Assembly: GCA_002509225.1 (NCBI GenBank)
Contig: DAHL01000002.1
Coordinates: 1-27,618 of the forward strand
DNA length: 27,618 nucleotides
DNA from: Euryarchaeota archaeon UBA102
GTDB taxonomy: Archaea > Thermoplasmatota > Poseidoniia > MGIII > CG-Epi1
Direction: 5' to 3'
The notes below the pieces were generated by a model. The model was not told the origin of the DNA. It saw nothing but the letters and a program-made list of their open reading frames with translations, and did no database searches. Positions 8,262-15,789 of this stretch are shown here, in pieces (position 1 is the first letter of the stretch; each line of letters starts with the position of its first letter). Made by a program: the position numbers and the translations under genes.

Positions 8262-9353
8262 ATGGAGGGCGAACCCGAACAAAACGCCTCCGCACCTGAA
8301 GGCGAAACGCCTTCGCCAGAGGACACTCTGGAAAAATCACTAGAAACTCAGGAAAAAGAATCTGAGAAATCTAGCTCTGATCAAGAACCTGTTTCACCAC
8401 CCGAATCTAAAGATTCAAAGAAAGTCAAAGAAGATGGATCCGAAGATACAGAAGAAATTGAAGAAGAAATCAATTTCGAATTAAAATATTCTGAAACTTC
8501 CTTGGACGATATTTTATCTGCTCGTAAAGAGTTGTATGAGAGTTCAGAGGAGTTTCGAGCTCAAAGAGATGAATTAAATTTGAAATCTCAAGAGAATATT
8601 ACTTCACGTAATAGTTTCAACGAGAAAGTTAAAGAATTAATGGAATCTGTAGAAACGCATCGAGAAACTCGTAACACTTTGAATGAAAAAGTTGCAGAAT
8701 TAAAATCCGGCCGTAAAGAGGCAACCAACAAAGCTGAAAAACTAAGACAAGATTTTTTAGATTTAAAAAAATCAAAATTTGCTAATTCACGGTTACCTCC
8801 TATTTTCAAAATAAGAAAGGAATTAAAGGAATTAGAAATTAAACAGATGACTACTCCTTTAACCACTTCTAAGGAACGAGGTTTAGTAGAAAAAATAGGA
8901 TTACTTCAACAACAGATAAAAGAATACAATGAGATGCTCGATAGTGATTCTGACGTGGCTGAAGCTAGATCCAATTACAAAGACTCTGAAAAATCTAGAA
9001 AAATAATTCTCAAAGAGATGAATCAAACCAGACAAGAAGCTCAAAGAGAACACGATCAGATGTATCGTGATTTAAAGAAGAGTAGATCAACGAGAAAAAA
9101 GGCAGATTCTTATCAACGAGCATTTATTAAATCGAAAACAGAAGCAGATGAAATACACGGAGCCTATATCGAATTACTCAAAGAGATTCAGGCTATCGAT
9201 CGTATCATAGGTGATAGACGTAAAGCAACTTCTAGTCCAGGAGAAGCAACTGAAACTATGGCTAGTGCTGACGAATTGTATCAGAAGTTCTTAGGTGGGG
9301 ATAAACTAACTACAAACGAACTTATGGTTATACAGAAAGCCGGACTTCTTTAA
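8262..9353 (+). CDS. Archaeal coiled-coil protein (COG1340-like), function unknown
   Basis: A 363-residue protein. Residues 1-70 are low-complexity, rich in Glu, Ser and Pro. From about 75 to 330 there are almost continuous charged heptads (for example KLRQDFLDLKKSKFANSRLPPIFKIRKELKELE interrupted by a short hydrophobic turn near 175-200), predicting long antiparallel coiled coils. The C-terminal part (ASADELYQKFLGGDKLTTNELMVIQKAGLL) looks like a small helical module. There is no signal peptide or transmembrane helix. It resembles the widespread archaeal COG1340 coiled-coil family, whose role is not established. The ATG at 8262 has GGTGA 7 nt upstream, and it lies 49 nt after L12 on the same strand, so co-expression with the ribosomal stalk is likely. 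The family match rests on overall pattern, not an alignment. Confidence 0.75.
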   Translation: MEGEPEQNASAPEGETPSPEDTLEKSLETQEKESEKSSSDQEPVSPPESKDSKKVKEDGSEDTEEIEEEINFELKYSETSLDDILSARKELYESSEEFRAQRDELNLKSQENITSRNSFNEKVKELMESVETHRETRNTLNEKVAELKSGRKEATNKAEKLRQDFLDLKKSKFANSRLPPIFKIRKELKELEIKQMTTPLTTSKERGLVEKIGLLQQQIKEYNEMLDSDSDVAEARSNYKDSEKSRKIILKEMNQTRQEAQREHDQMYRDLKKSRSTRKKADSYQRAFIKSKTEADEIHGAYIELLKEIQAIDRIIGDRRKATSSPGEATETMASADELYQKFLGGDKLTTNELMVIQKAGLL

Positions 9354-9358
9354 TCAAA

Positions 9359-9368
9359 ACATTTAACA
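9359..9368 (+). promoter_or_regulatory. Candidate TATA box for acetoacetyl-CoA synthetase
   Basis: ACATTTAACA lies centred 26 nt before the TTG at 9390 and 32 nt before the ATG at 9396. Either a leaderless TTG or a six-base leader before the ATG is compatible. Confidence 0.4.
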
Positions 9369-9395
9369 CCCACTTTCATCTATGTTCTATTGAGC

Positions 9396-11321
9396 ATGAA
9401 CGATATTTTGTGGAATCCATCAAAAGAAAGACAGCAAGCAAGTCTACTTCAAGAGTTTGTTAATCATTTACCAATCTCTCTTACAGATTATGAAGAGATT
9501 CACAAATGGTCTATATCTAATATGGAAGAGTTCTGGGCTCATTTCTGGAATTTCTCAGGAATAAAATATTCAAAAAACTACGATTCAGTCCTTTCTAACA
9601 ACATTATGCCCGGGGCTCGTTGGTTTGAAGGTTCTGAATTGAATTATGCTGAGAATCTGCTAAAGGGTGATGGTGATTCTGTAGTTCTTGTAGGTATCAA
9701 AGAGTCTGGTGAAGAGACTACTCTTACTAGGGATGAATTACGTTCTCTAGTGGCTCGTGCTCAATCCGGCTTGAAAGATTTGGGCGTAAAGAAAGATAGC
9801 AGAGTTGCAGCCTTCGTCCCTAATTGCATTGAGACAATTGTCATGATGCTCGCAGTATCTGCAAGCGGAGCTATCTGGACCTCCTGTTCACCCGATTTTG
9901 GTTCAGATGGTGTAGTTGATAGGTTTGGTCAAATCACACCTTCGATTTTGATTATTGCAGATGGATATCATTACAACGGTAAAGTCTTCAGTTTAGATGA
10001 GAAGGCTAATGCAGTTTTATCTAAAATATCTGTAGAACATATTGTCAGAATAGATTTCGCTGAAACGAACAGTTCGTTGAATCATAGTTCTGTAATTGAA
10101 TATGAGGATCTAATCAATAATGATTCAGAGATTCCCGATTATCTCCAAGTTCCATTCGATCACCCATTGTATATCATGTATTCTTCTGGAACAACTGGAC
10201 CTCCTAAATCGATTATACATGGCGTTGGTGGAACTTTAATTCAACATCTAAAAGAGCATCAACTTCAATGCGACATTCAGCGGGATCAAGACACTCTGTT
10301 TTGGTTTACAACCTGTGGATGGATGATGTGGAACTGGCTCGTTTCAGGTCTTGCATCTGGTGCTAAAGTCGTAATTTATGATGGTAGTCCCACTTATCCC
10401 GATTTAGGCTCTCTATGGAGCATGGCTGCACGGATTGGAGTTACACATTTCGGAACCAGTCCAAAATTCATCGCTGCTAGTGCTAAAGAGGGTATCATTC
10501 CAAGAGAGGTCGCAGATCTCTCATCATTGAGGGCACTACTTTCTACCGGTTCACCATTAGTTCCCGAACAATTCGATTGGATTTATTCCAATATCAATGA
10601 TGATTTTCAGATTGCTTCAATTTCAGGAGGAACTGACATCATCGGCTGTTTTCTAGGAGGTTCTCCACTTCTTCCAGTTAGAAGAGGTGAATTGCAATGT
10701 GCGCAATTAGGTATGGATGTGCAGTCTTGGGACGATGAAGGCAATTCAATTATCGGCGAAAGTGGGGAATTGATATGTGCTAAACCATTCCCATCTATGC
10801 CGGTTGGTTTCTGGAATGATTCTGACGGTTCAAAATACCGTAGTGCTTACTTCGAGGATTTTCCGGGCGTCTGGACGCATGGCGATTTTGTTGAGATGAC
10901 TGAAAGTGGAGGGGCTATTATCCACGGACGTAGTGATACAACCTTAAATCCAGGTGGAGTTCGAATCGGCACTGCTGAAATCTATCGTGCAGTCGAGAAT
11001 CTACCGGATGTTGTCGATGCAATTGCAGTGGGTCGGCCGATTAGTGGTGATGTAGAGGTTGTACTATGTCTAAAATTAGCTAAAGATATTGAACTTACTA
11101 CCGATTTAGAAGATCTCGTACGTAGTACAATTCGAACAACCACAACTCCTCGGCACGTTCCTAAACATATTTTCTCCGTTTCAGATATTCCTTATACTAT
11201 TAGTGGAAAAAAGGTTGAAAAAGCAGTTCTCTCTATGATAACAGACCGTCCAGTTAAGAATAGAGATGCACTTTCAAATCCTAAATCTTTAGAAGAGTAT
11301 TCTACTTTAGATTTCGATTAA
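9396..11321 (+). CDS. aacS: Acetoacetyl-CoA synthetase (acetoacetate-CoA ligase)
   Basis: This adenylate-forming enzyme converts acetoacetate, ATP and CoA into acetoacetyl-CoA in the cytoplasm. It has 641 residues from the ATG at 9396 (TTG at 9390 would add two). The P-loop-like motif YSSGTTGPPK is at 262-271. The region after it, FWFTTCGWMMWNWLVSGLASGA, is characteristic of the acetoacetyl-CoA and acetyl-CoA synthetase branch. The adenylate motif WTHGD has D497, and the C-terminal catalytic lysine lies in SGKKVEK (about 605). The N-terminal LWNPSKERQQASLLQEF and the wHWSv-like IHKWSISNMEEFWAHFW segment point to AacS rather than acetyl-CoA synthetase. It may serve leucine-derived acetoacetate or ketone use. 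It ends convergently with FTCD, sharing a TTAA. Confidence 0.9.
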   Translation: MNDILWNPSKERQQASLLQEFVNHLPISLTDYEEIHKWSISNMEEFWAHFWNFSGIKYSKNYDSVLSNNIMPGARWFEGSELNYAENLLKGDGDSVVLVGIKESGEETTLTRDELRSLVARAQSGLKDLGVKKDSRVAAFVPNCIETIVMMLAVSASGAIWTSCSPDFGSDGVVDRFGQITPSILIIADGYHYNGKVFSLDEKANAVLSKISVEHIVRIDFAETNSSLNHSSVIEYEDLINNDSEIPDYLQVPFDHPLYIMYSSGTTGPPKSIIHGVGGTLIQHLKEHQLQCDIQRDQDTLFWFTTCGWMMWNWLVSGLASGAKVVIYDGSPTYPDLGSLWSMAARIGVTHFGTSPKFIAASAKEGIIPREVADLSSLRALLSTGSPLVPEQFDWIYSNINDDFQIASISGGTDIIGCFLGGSPLLPVRRGELQCAQLGMDVQSWDDEGNSIIGESGELICAKPFPSMPVGFWNDSDGSKYRSAYFEDFPGVWTHGDFVEMTESGGAIIHGRSDTTLNPGGVRIGTAEIYRAVENLPDVVDAIAVGRPISGDVEVVLCLKLAKDIELTTDLEDLVRSTIRTTTTPRHVPKHIFSVSDIPYTISGKKVEKAVLSMITDRPVKNRDALSNPKSLEEYSTLDFD

Positions 11322-13138
11322 AGCATTCCAGATACTTTCTCTGAAACCGTATTATTTAGATTTTCACATTCAGTTAACAATTCAGTCAGTTTACTGTTCG
11401 TATCTTCACAATATTGTTTATCTTCAATACTTTTCAAATTTATTCTAACGTTGTAAGCAGCCGCTTTCGCTCCAGCATAAGCCATCAAAGCACCGGAGCC
11501 GACATCACTAGCCATCTCATCTGCCATGATTTCTGATATATCTTTACAGAGTTTCAACGCATCACGGCAACTTCTAACTGTATCCAATGGAACGTTGGTC
11601 GCTATTTTGTAACCTTCTTGCATCGCTTTACTTCGTATCTCTTTGTCAGCATCACTATCTTTCGGCATACGCATCGCATCGATTACTTTGTCGAAAGCCG
11701 ATGTATCTTCATCAACACCTTTGACTAATGAATCTTTGATTTTCTGCCCATCGGTTGCAATTCTGCTCAACTCTTCGTGGTGTCCTTCAAATCCGGCTTT
11801 ACTAGCTGAAAGATTCGCCACCATTGTTCCCAATGAGACGCCAAGAGCACCTGCTAGGGCGGCTACTGATCCACCACCAGGGGCAGCAGTATCTCTAGAA
11901 ACTTCGTCGACAAAATCATATGTTACACGATTGACTAGCTCCCCATCCTGTTTTGGCATACCCAACACCTTGTCTTCGGGGTTAAAATCACCAACGTCAC
12001 GTAATCCTAGCGATTGAATTGCCGTTTCAACTAGATCTGGAACCGGCATTCCGGATGATTTACCCATCTTTTTCAGATAATGTTCAGCCGCTCTTCTGAG
12101 TGCTTCATACGGTACTAAACCGACTATCTCAGATCCGGTTACAGTGATTCCACGCTTGTTACATTCTTCAACAGCTGCATCATAAACATCATGTATTGCA
12201 GCGATATTGAAATTGGTTAAATTCATACTAATTTGTGCACGGTTGTATTCCGGTATTACCCAGCCAATCCCCTTTACATGCGTAAATCTTCCATCTTTGT
12301 AGACCGGTTTCCCAATTAGGTTATCAGGATCCATTCCTAAGGACTTGTAACGGGCACGTAGGTCTCTTCCACTCTTTTTTTTGTAATACTCTTCTAGTTC
12401 TTCAAAACTAGATGCGACAAAATCACTGTTTCCATCTGGAAATTTCCCCTCTTCGAAATTAACAATATCGCCTTTGTAGTAAAATGGCTCAATATTTCCT
12501 TCACGTTTCCATCTTCCTCGCTCACGTATTTCGTAAGCAACTTCATTGGCGTAAGTACGATCAGTCGTGTTTAGATTTATGTTGTAAGCAATTAGAAACT
12601 CTCGTGCCCCAATTGCAGTTACACCGGCACTTTCGTTCAGTTCTTGTGGTCCATAATCCGGTCTCCACTCATCGGAAGTTAACTTCTCCGCCATCCCCTC
12701 ATATTCTCCGGACCGAATAGTTGCTAGATTATGTCGTTCTTTCTTCGTTGCAGAGTTTTCGTATAGGAATACTGAAATACCGAGTTCAGAACCGACTCGT
12801 TCAGCAACCTGCTTCGAGATTTCAACACATTCATCCATACCGACTCCAGAAACAGGTACGAAAGGACACACATCTGTAGCACCCATACGCGGATGCGCAC
12901 CGGTATGTTTTCGCATATCGATTACTTCAGACGCTTTTTTTATTCCCTGAAAGGCACCTTCTGCAACCGCTTTCGGTGAACCGATAATTGTAACGACTGT
13001 ACGGTTGGTGTCACCGCCCATATCGGTATCGAGTAATTTTACACCTTCCACTGTCTGAATAGCATCAGTTATCTCTTTGATGACAGCTTCATTCTGCCCT
13101 TCGGAGAAATTCGGTACACATTCAACTAGTCGTTCCAT
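11318..13138 (-). CDS. ftcD: Bifunctional glutamate formiminotransferase / formimidoyl-tetrahydrofolate cyclodeaminase
   Basis: This 606-residue enzyme moves the formimino group from formiminoglutamate (a histidine breakdown product) to tetrahydrofolate and then deaminates it to 5,10-methenyl-THF and ammonia. Residues 1-180 are the formiminotransferase N-subdomain (ECVPNFSEG, and KHTGAHPRMGATDV with His82, the catalytic position in known enzymes). Residues about 181-330 are the C-subdomain (YNINLNT, GIGWVIPEYNRAQISMNLTNF). A linker leads to the cyclodeaminase domain, about 400-605, marked by APGGGSVAALAGALG near 415. The two-domain fusion resembles the animal FTCD layout; many prokaryotes keep the activities separate. 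The ATG at 13138 is well placed behind a minus-strand A/T box. No other hut gene is in the window. Confidence 0.95.
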   Translation of the reverse strand: MERLVECVPNFSEGQNEAVIKEITDAIQTVEGVKLLDTDMGGDTNRTVVTIIGSPKAVAEGAFQGIKKASEVIDMRKHTGAHPRMGATDVCPFVPVSGVGMDECVEISKQVAERVGSELGISVFLYENSATKKERHNLATIRSGEYEGMAEKLTSDEWRPDYGPQELNESAGVTAIGAREFLIAYNINLNTTDRTYANEVAYEIRERGRWKREGNIEPFYYKGDIVNFEEGKFPDGNSDFVASSFEELEEYYKKKSGRDLRARYKSLGMDPDNLIGKPVYKDGRFTHVKGIGWVIPEYNRAQISMNLTNFNIAAIHDVYDAAVEECNKRGITVTGSEIVGLVPYEALRRAAEHYLKKMGKSSGMPVPDLVETAIQSLGLRDVGDFNPEDKVLGMPKQDGELVNRVTYDFVDEVSRDTAAPGGGSVAALAGALGVSLGTMVANLSASKAGFEGHHEELSRIATDGQKIKDSLVKGVDEDTSAFDKVIDAMRMPKDSDADKEIRSKAMQEGYKIATNVPLDTVRSCRDALKLCKDISEIMADEMASDVGSGALMAYAGAKAAAYNVRINLKSIEDKQYCEDTNSKLTELLTECENLNNTVSEKVSGML

Positions 13139-13159
13139 AAATGTTGAGAAAATAGCCGG

Positions 13160-13185
13160 TTAATAGAATTATAGCTTTTTTATAT
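13160..13185. promoter_or_regulatory. Divergent promoter region for FTCD (-) and the Asp-box protein (+)
   Basis: Only 68 nt separate the two start codons. On the plus strand TTTTTATATC (13176-13185) is centred 26 nt before the ATG at 13207. On the minus strand CTATTAA (13160-13166) is centred about 25 nt before the FTCD ATG at 13138. Both genes would give leaderless mRNAs. Confidence 0.45.
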
Positions 13186-13206
13186 CCCACTAGGTTGCCA
13201 CGATTC

Positions 13207-14787
13207 ATGCGTCTCCCCTCTTCTCTAATTCCGGACCCAGATTCTTCTTTTTTATTTCGAAAATCTCCGAAGCGTGTTGCATACGTAATTTCAGCTCTAG
13301 TCATTATTAGTGTTTGTTTCGTCGGTCTGAAATTCTGGCCTTCTGAAATAATAAATATCCTAGAGCCTGAACCACCAACAGGGGATTATGGTTGGGTTCT
13401 TAATCCAGAGACGGGTGAATTAGAATATGTTCAGATACCATCGACTACTTTCTACCATTTCGCAAACGCTACACCGGTTAATGATACTTATAATGGAATC
13501 GATATCAGTTCATTATTGATTGGTAATAATACTCCTATTTTTACGGAAGGAACTTATTATGGAATAGGCACAACCACATTCGAACCGACTATCGGAGTCA
13601 CTAAGGAAGGAAATCTTTACATGACTAGTTGGGGAACTGGCTCAGGCGGTGCTACTGCAATTATCAAATGTACAAACATGTTGACAATGACTAACGCTTC
13701 CGAGTACTCTTGTACAGATGTTGGACCTCCTTGGGTCCCTAACAGTAACGATCCATATCTCTATGTCGATTTATGGACTGATGCACTCATGAAATTCGAT
13801 ATGCATGTTCTTTCAGGTATGACTGTTGAATTCTCAGAAAACGAAGGAGCTTCATGGAGAGGACCTACAGCAATTACTTGGCCGTACACTCTTCAGGATC
13901 ACCAAACAATAGCTTCGTCTCCTTATCCTTGTCAACAGGTTCTGAACTGCTATGATACTACATATGTTTTCTGTGTGAATGGAAACTATCCTGCTCCACT
14001 ATGCAGTACATCTTTCGATGGCGGTCTCACATGGTCTCCAGAGAATGAAGGTGCCCCTTCCGGTTGTGATAGTGGTGGATTAACTGGACATATTATTGGT
14101 TCGAATAACGGTAATTTTTATCGTGGCAATCCTAGTTGCGATGGGAGTGGTTATTCTGTTTACCGCAGCACCAATGGAGGTTTCACTTGGACTGAACACG
14201 TATTACCAACAGAATCTACTGGTACGGCCGATACTTGGAATTTTGAAGAGGTAGCCGTCGCTACAGATGACGAAGATAATGTACATGCGTCTTGGATAGG
14301 TATCGATAATTTACTTTACTACAGTTATTCCCTTGATCAAGGAGGGTCTTGGAGTGATCCAATTATGGTCGCACCTCCTGGTGTAGACGGTACTGGGTTC
14401 GTTGCAATTGCAGCAGGTTCTGCAGGTAAAGTTGCATTAGGCTATATCGGAACAACCAATGATGCTGATGGTAATTCAACATGGAATGGTTATTTGACTG
14501 TCATGACCGATTCTTTCGGTCAATATCCTTTAATCACTTCAACGGCTGTTAATGCTATTGATGATCCTTTAGATAGTCAAAAAGATGATTGTGGATATGA
14601 TCGTTGCGGCGGTTTTGGAGATTTCATAGATATCGTTATCGATGAATCTGGCCGTCCTTGGTTCGGTCTCTCACACAATGATGCAGGCGATATAGGAATC
14701 TTCGCTACTACGGCAGAAGGTCCTTCATTAAGAGGTGAAACGGTACCCCTTCAACTACTTCCTTTAGGTGGTCCAATCACACTCTAA
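13207..14787 (+). CDS. Membrane-anchored Asp-box (sialidase-fold / BNR-repeat) extracellular protein
   Basis: A 526-residue protein with an N-terminal membrane anchor (about residues 23-43, VAYVISALVIISVCFVGLKFW) after a basic RKSPKR stretch, so most of the chain is outside the cell. The body carries four Asp-box motifs of the SxDxGxxW type: SENEGASW (210), SFDGGLTW (269), STNGGFTW (321) and SLDQGGSW (375), spaced 52-59 residues apart, the mark of a sialidase-like beta propeller. Cysteine pairs (CQQVLNC, CVNGNYPAPLC, CGYDRC) suggest disulphides. I do not see a convincing sialidase active-site arginine triad (no clear RIP motif), so glycoside hydrolase activity is unproven; it may bind glycans or proteins. 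The ATG at 13207 is preferred over TTG at 13195 because of the promoter spacing. Its stop overlaps the convergent LysE-family gene by 4 nt. Confidence 0.8.
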   Translation: MRLPSSLIPDPDSSFLFRKSPKRVAYVISALVIISVCFVGLKFWPSEIINILEPEPPTGDYGWVLNPETGELEYVQIPSTTFYHFANATPVNDTYNGIDISSLLIGNNTPIFTEGTYYGIGTTTFEPTIGVTKEGNLYMTSWGTGSGGATAIIKCTNMLTMTNASEYSCTDVGPPWVPNSNDPYLYVDLWTDALMKFDMHVLSGMTVEFSENEGASWRGPTAITWPYTLQDHQTIASSPYPCQQVLNCYDTTYVFCVNGNYPAPLCSTSFDGGLTWSPENEGAPSGCDSGGLTGHIIGSNNGNFYRGNPSCDGSGYSVYRSTNGGFTWTEHVLPTESTGTADTWNFEEVAVATDDEDNVHASWIGIDNLLYYSYSLDQGGSWSDPIMVAPPGVDGTGFVAIAAGSAGKVALGYIGTTNDADGNSTWNGYLTVMTDSFGQYPLITSTAVNAIDDPLDSQKDDCGYDRCGGFGDFIDIVIDESGRPWFGLSHNDAGDIGIFATTAEGPSLRGETVPLQLLPLGGPITL

Positions 14788-15386
14788 ATAGCTTTCAAAA
14801 TCATCGATATTGCTATGAATAATAATATAGTTCCTATAACACGATCAACGATGATCGCATTTCTTTTCAAACCATTTATCATCGGCGTTCCTGCTAGTGC
14901 TATAGCTACAAGTACATACCAAACTCCATCAATAACACCACCCATTACTCCTACAATTATCTGCTCTTCTCGAGTTATATCAACCCATAAGAATTGACTA
15001 AAAACAGCAGTCAAAAATACCAATATTTTCGGATTCAAAAACGCTATCATAAAACCTTCAACAAAACCCCTTCTTCCACTATTTTCATATTCATCTTCAT
15101 CCGTTTTCTCAGACTTTATCATTACAATTCCAAGCCAGATTAGTAGTCCTGCACCACTCCATTGTAAAATCTCAAATGCTCTTTCATTCGTTAATAATGT
15201 TGATAATCCAACTACTGCTATCAATGCATATATTCCAAATCCTATTCCATGACCTATACTGGTTAAGACTCCTTCTCGACGCCCACCATTAACTGTATTT
15301 CTAACAACAACAGCTAAACTAGGTCCAGGCGATATAGCTCCCATAATGCAAATAGCAGCAATCCCGGCTAAATTGTCGTAATCCAT
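14784..15386 (-). CDS. LysE/RhtB-family amino-acid exporter
   Basis: A 200-residue integral membrane protein with about six hydrophobic helices. The N-terminal signature GAISPGPSLAVVVRNTVNGGRREGVLTSIGHGIGFG is diagnostic of the LysE superfamily. A cytoplasmic charged loop (SEKTDEDEYENSGRRGFVEGF) and the conserved AFLNPKILVFLTAVFSQF segment follow. Members export lysine, arginine, threonine, homoserine, leucine or related solutes; the substrate cannot be read here. It starts 12 nt beyond the 3' end of the RNase P RNA on the same strand, has no visible Shine-Dalgarno site and no room for its own promoter outside that RNA gene, so joint transcription is likely. Confidence 0.9.
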   Translation of the reverse strand: MDYDNLAGIAAICIMGAISPGPSLAVVVRNTVNGGRREGVLTSIGHGIGFGIYALIAVVGLSTLLTNERAFEILQWSGAGLLIWLGIVMIKSEKTDEDEYENSGRRGFVEGFMIAFLNPKILVFLTAVFSQFLWVDITREEQIIVGVMGGVIDGVWYVLVAIALAGTPMINGLKRNAIIVDRVIGTILLFIAISMILKAI

Positions 15387-15398
15387 GTTAGGGTAGCT

Positions 15399-15702
15399 GG
15401 TCAGGTGATGGGAGTAAGCCCCTTTCTGTTACCCGGAAATTCCGGTTAGCGGCATTCAACTAAGCTTCCTACCATCCGCTCCCGAGCAGGTCGTAGCGGT
15501 TTCTTGGAATTGCTCCAGCAGGGATAGTCGTTTCATCAAATCCATCGACGACGTCACGCACAATGCGATCATTCCATTAGTCAATGGCTGTGGCGTTTCT
15601 GTTCCATTGCCGACCCTCTCAGGCCCCTTTCGGCTGCTTCGCTCTAGGAGAGGGGACTTTCCTCAGTCCATTGGACCGTAAGCCGCCCTCCATCTCCTGA
15701 CC
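15399..15702 (-). ncRNA. rnpB: RNase P RNA
   Basis: This is the catalytic RNA that removes 5' leaders from pre-tRNAs. Read on the minus strand, the 5' and 3' ends form helix P1 (GGTCAGG-A-GATGG with CCATC-A-CCTGACC). CR-I, GAGGAAAGTCC, is at 15654-15664, and CR-V, ACAGAAAGGGGCTTACTC, is at 15412-15429; together these form P4. A second element, GGAACAGAAACGCC, closes the early domain against the 5' GGCGG strand, as in type A RNAs. Total length is about 304 nt. The ends are set by P1 pairing, so they may be off by a few bases. It explains the gap between the LysE-family and mutase genes. Confidence 0.94.
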
Positions 15703-15719
15703 AATTTTTCATTTCTCGC

Positions 15720-15733
15720 CTTATAATTAAGGT
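15720..15733 (-). promoter_or_regulatory. Candidate TATA box for RNase P RNA
   Basis: On the minus strand ACCTTAATTATAAG is centred about 25 nt before the inferred 5' end of the RNA (15702), the correct distance for archaeal transcription initiation. The CCTTA/TAAGG arms make it nearly palindromic. Confidence 0.55.
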
Positions 15734-15760
15734 TGTTTCTCATTTTTCAGCCTCAATCAA

Positions 15761-15770
15761 GCTTAATTAA
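15761..15770 (+). promoter_or_regulatory. Candidate TATA box for methylmalonyl-CoA mutase
   Basis: The palindromic CTTAATTAAG lies centred 24.5 nt before the ATG at 15790, implying a leaderless mRNA. This spacing is a reason to prefer that ATG over the upstream in-frame start at 15733. Confidence 0.5.
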
Positions 15771-15789
15771 GGCTCGATTTTCGGAATTC

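Noticed and set aside
7701..8326. Ser-rich and Cys-rich frames opposite or out of frame with uL10 and L12
   Set aside because: They arise from the Ala/Glu-rich repeats of the stalk proteins read in the wrong frame and have no independent support.
15387..15789. Possible missed protein gene in the 400-nt gap before mutA
   Set aside because: The region is explained by RNase P RNA and two promoters; no credible coding frame is present.
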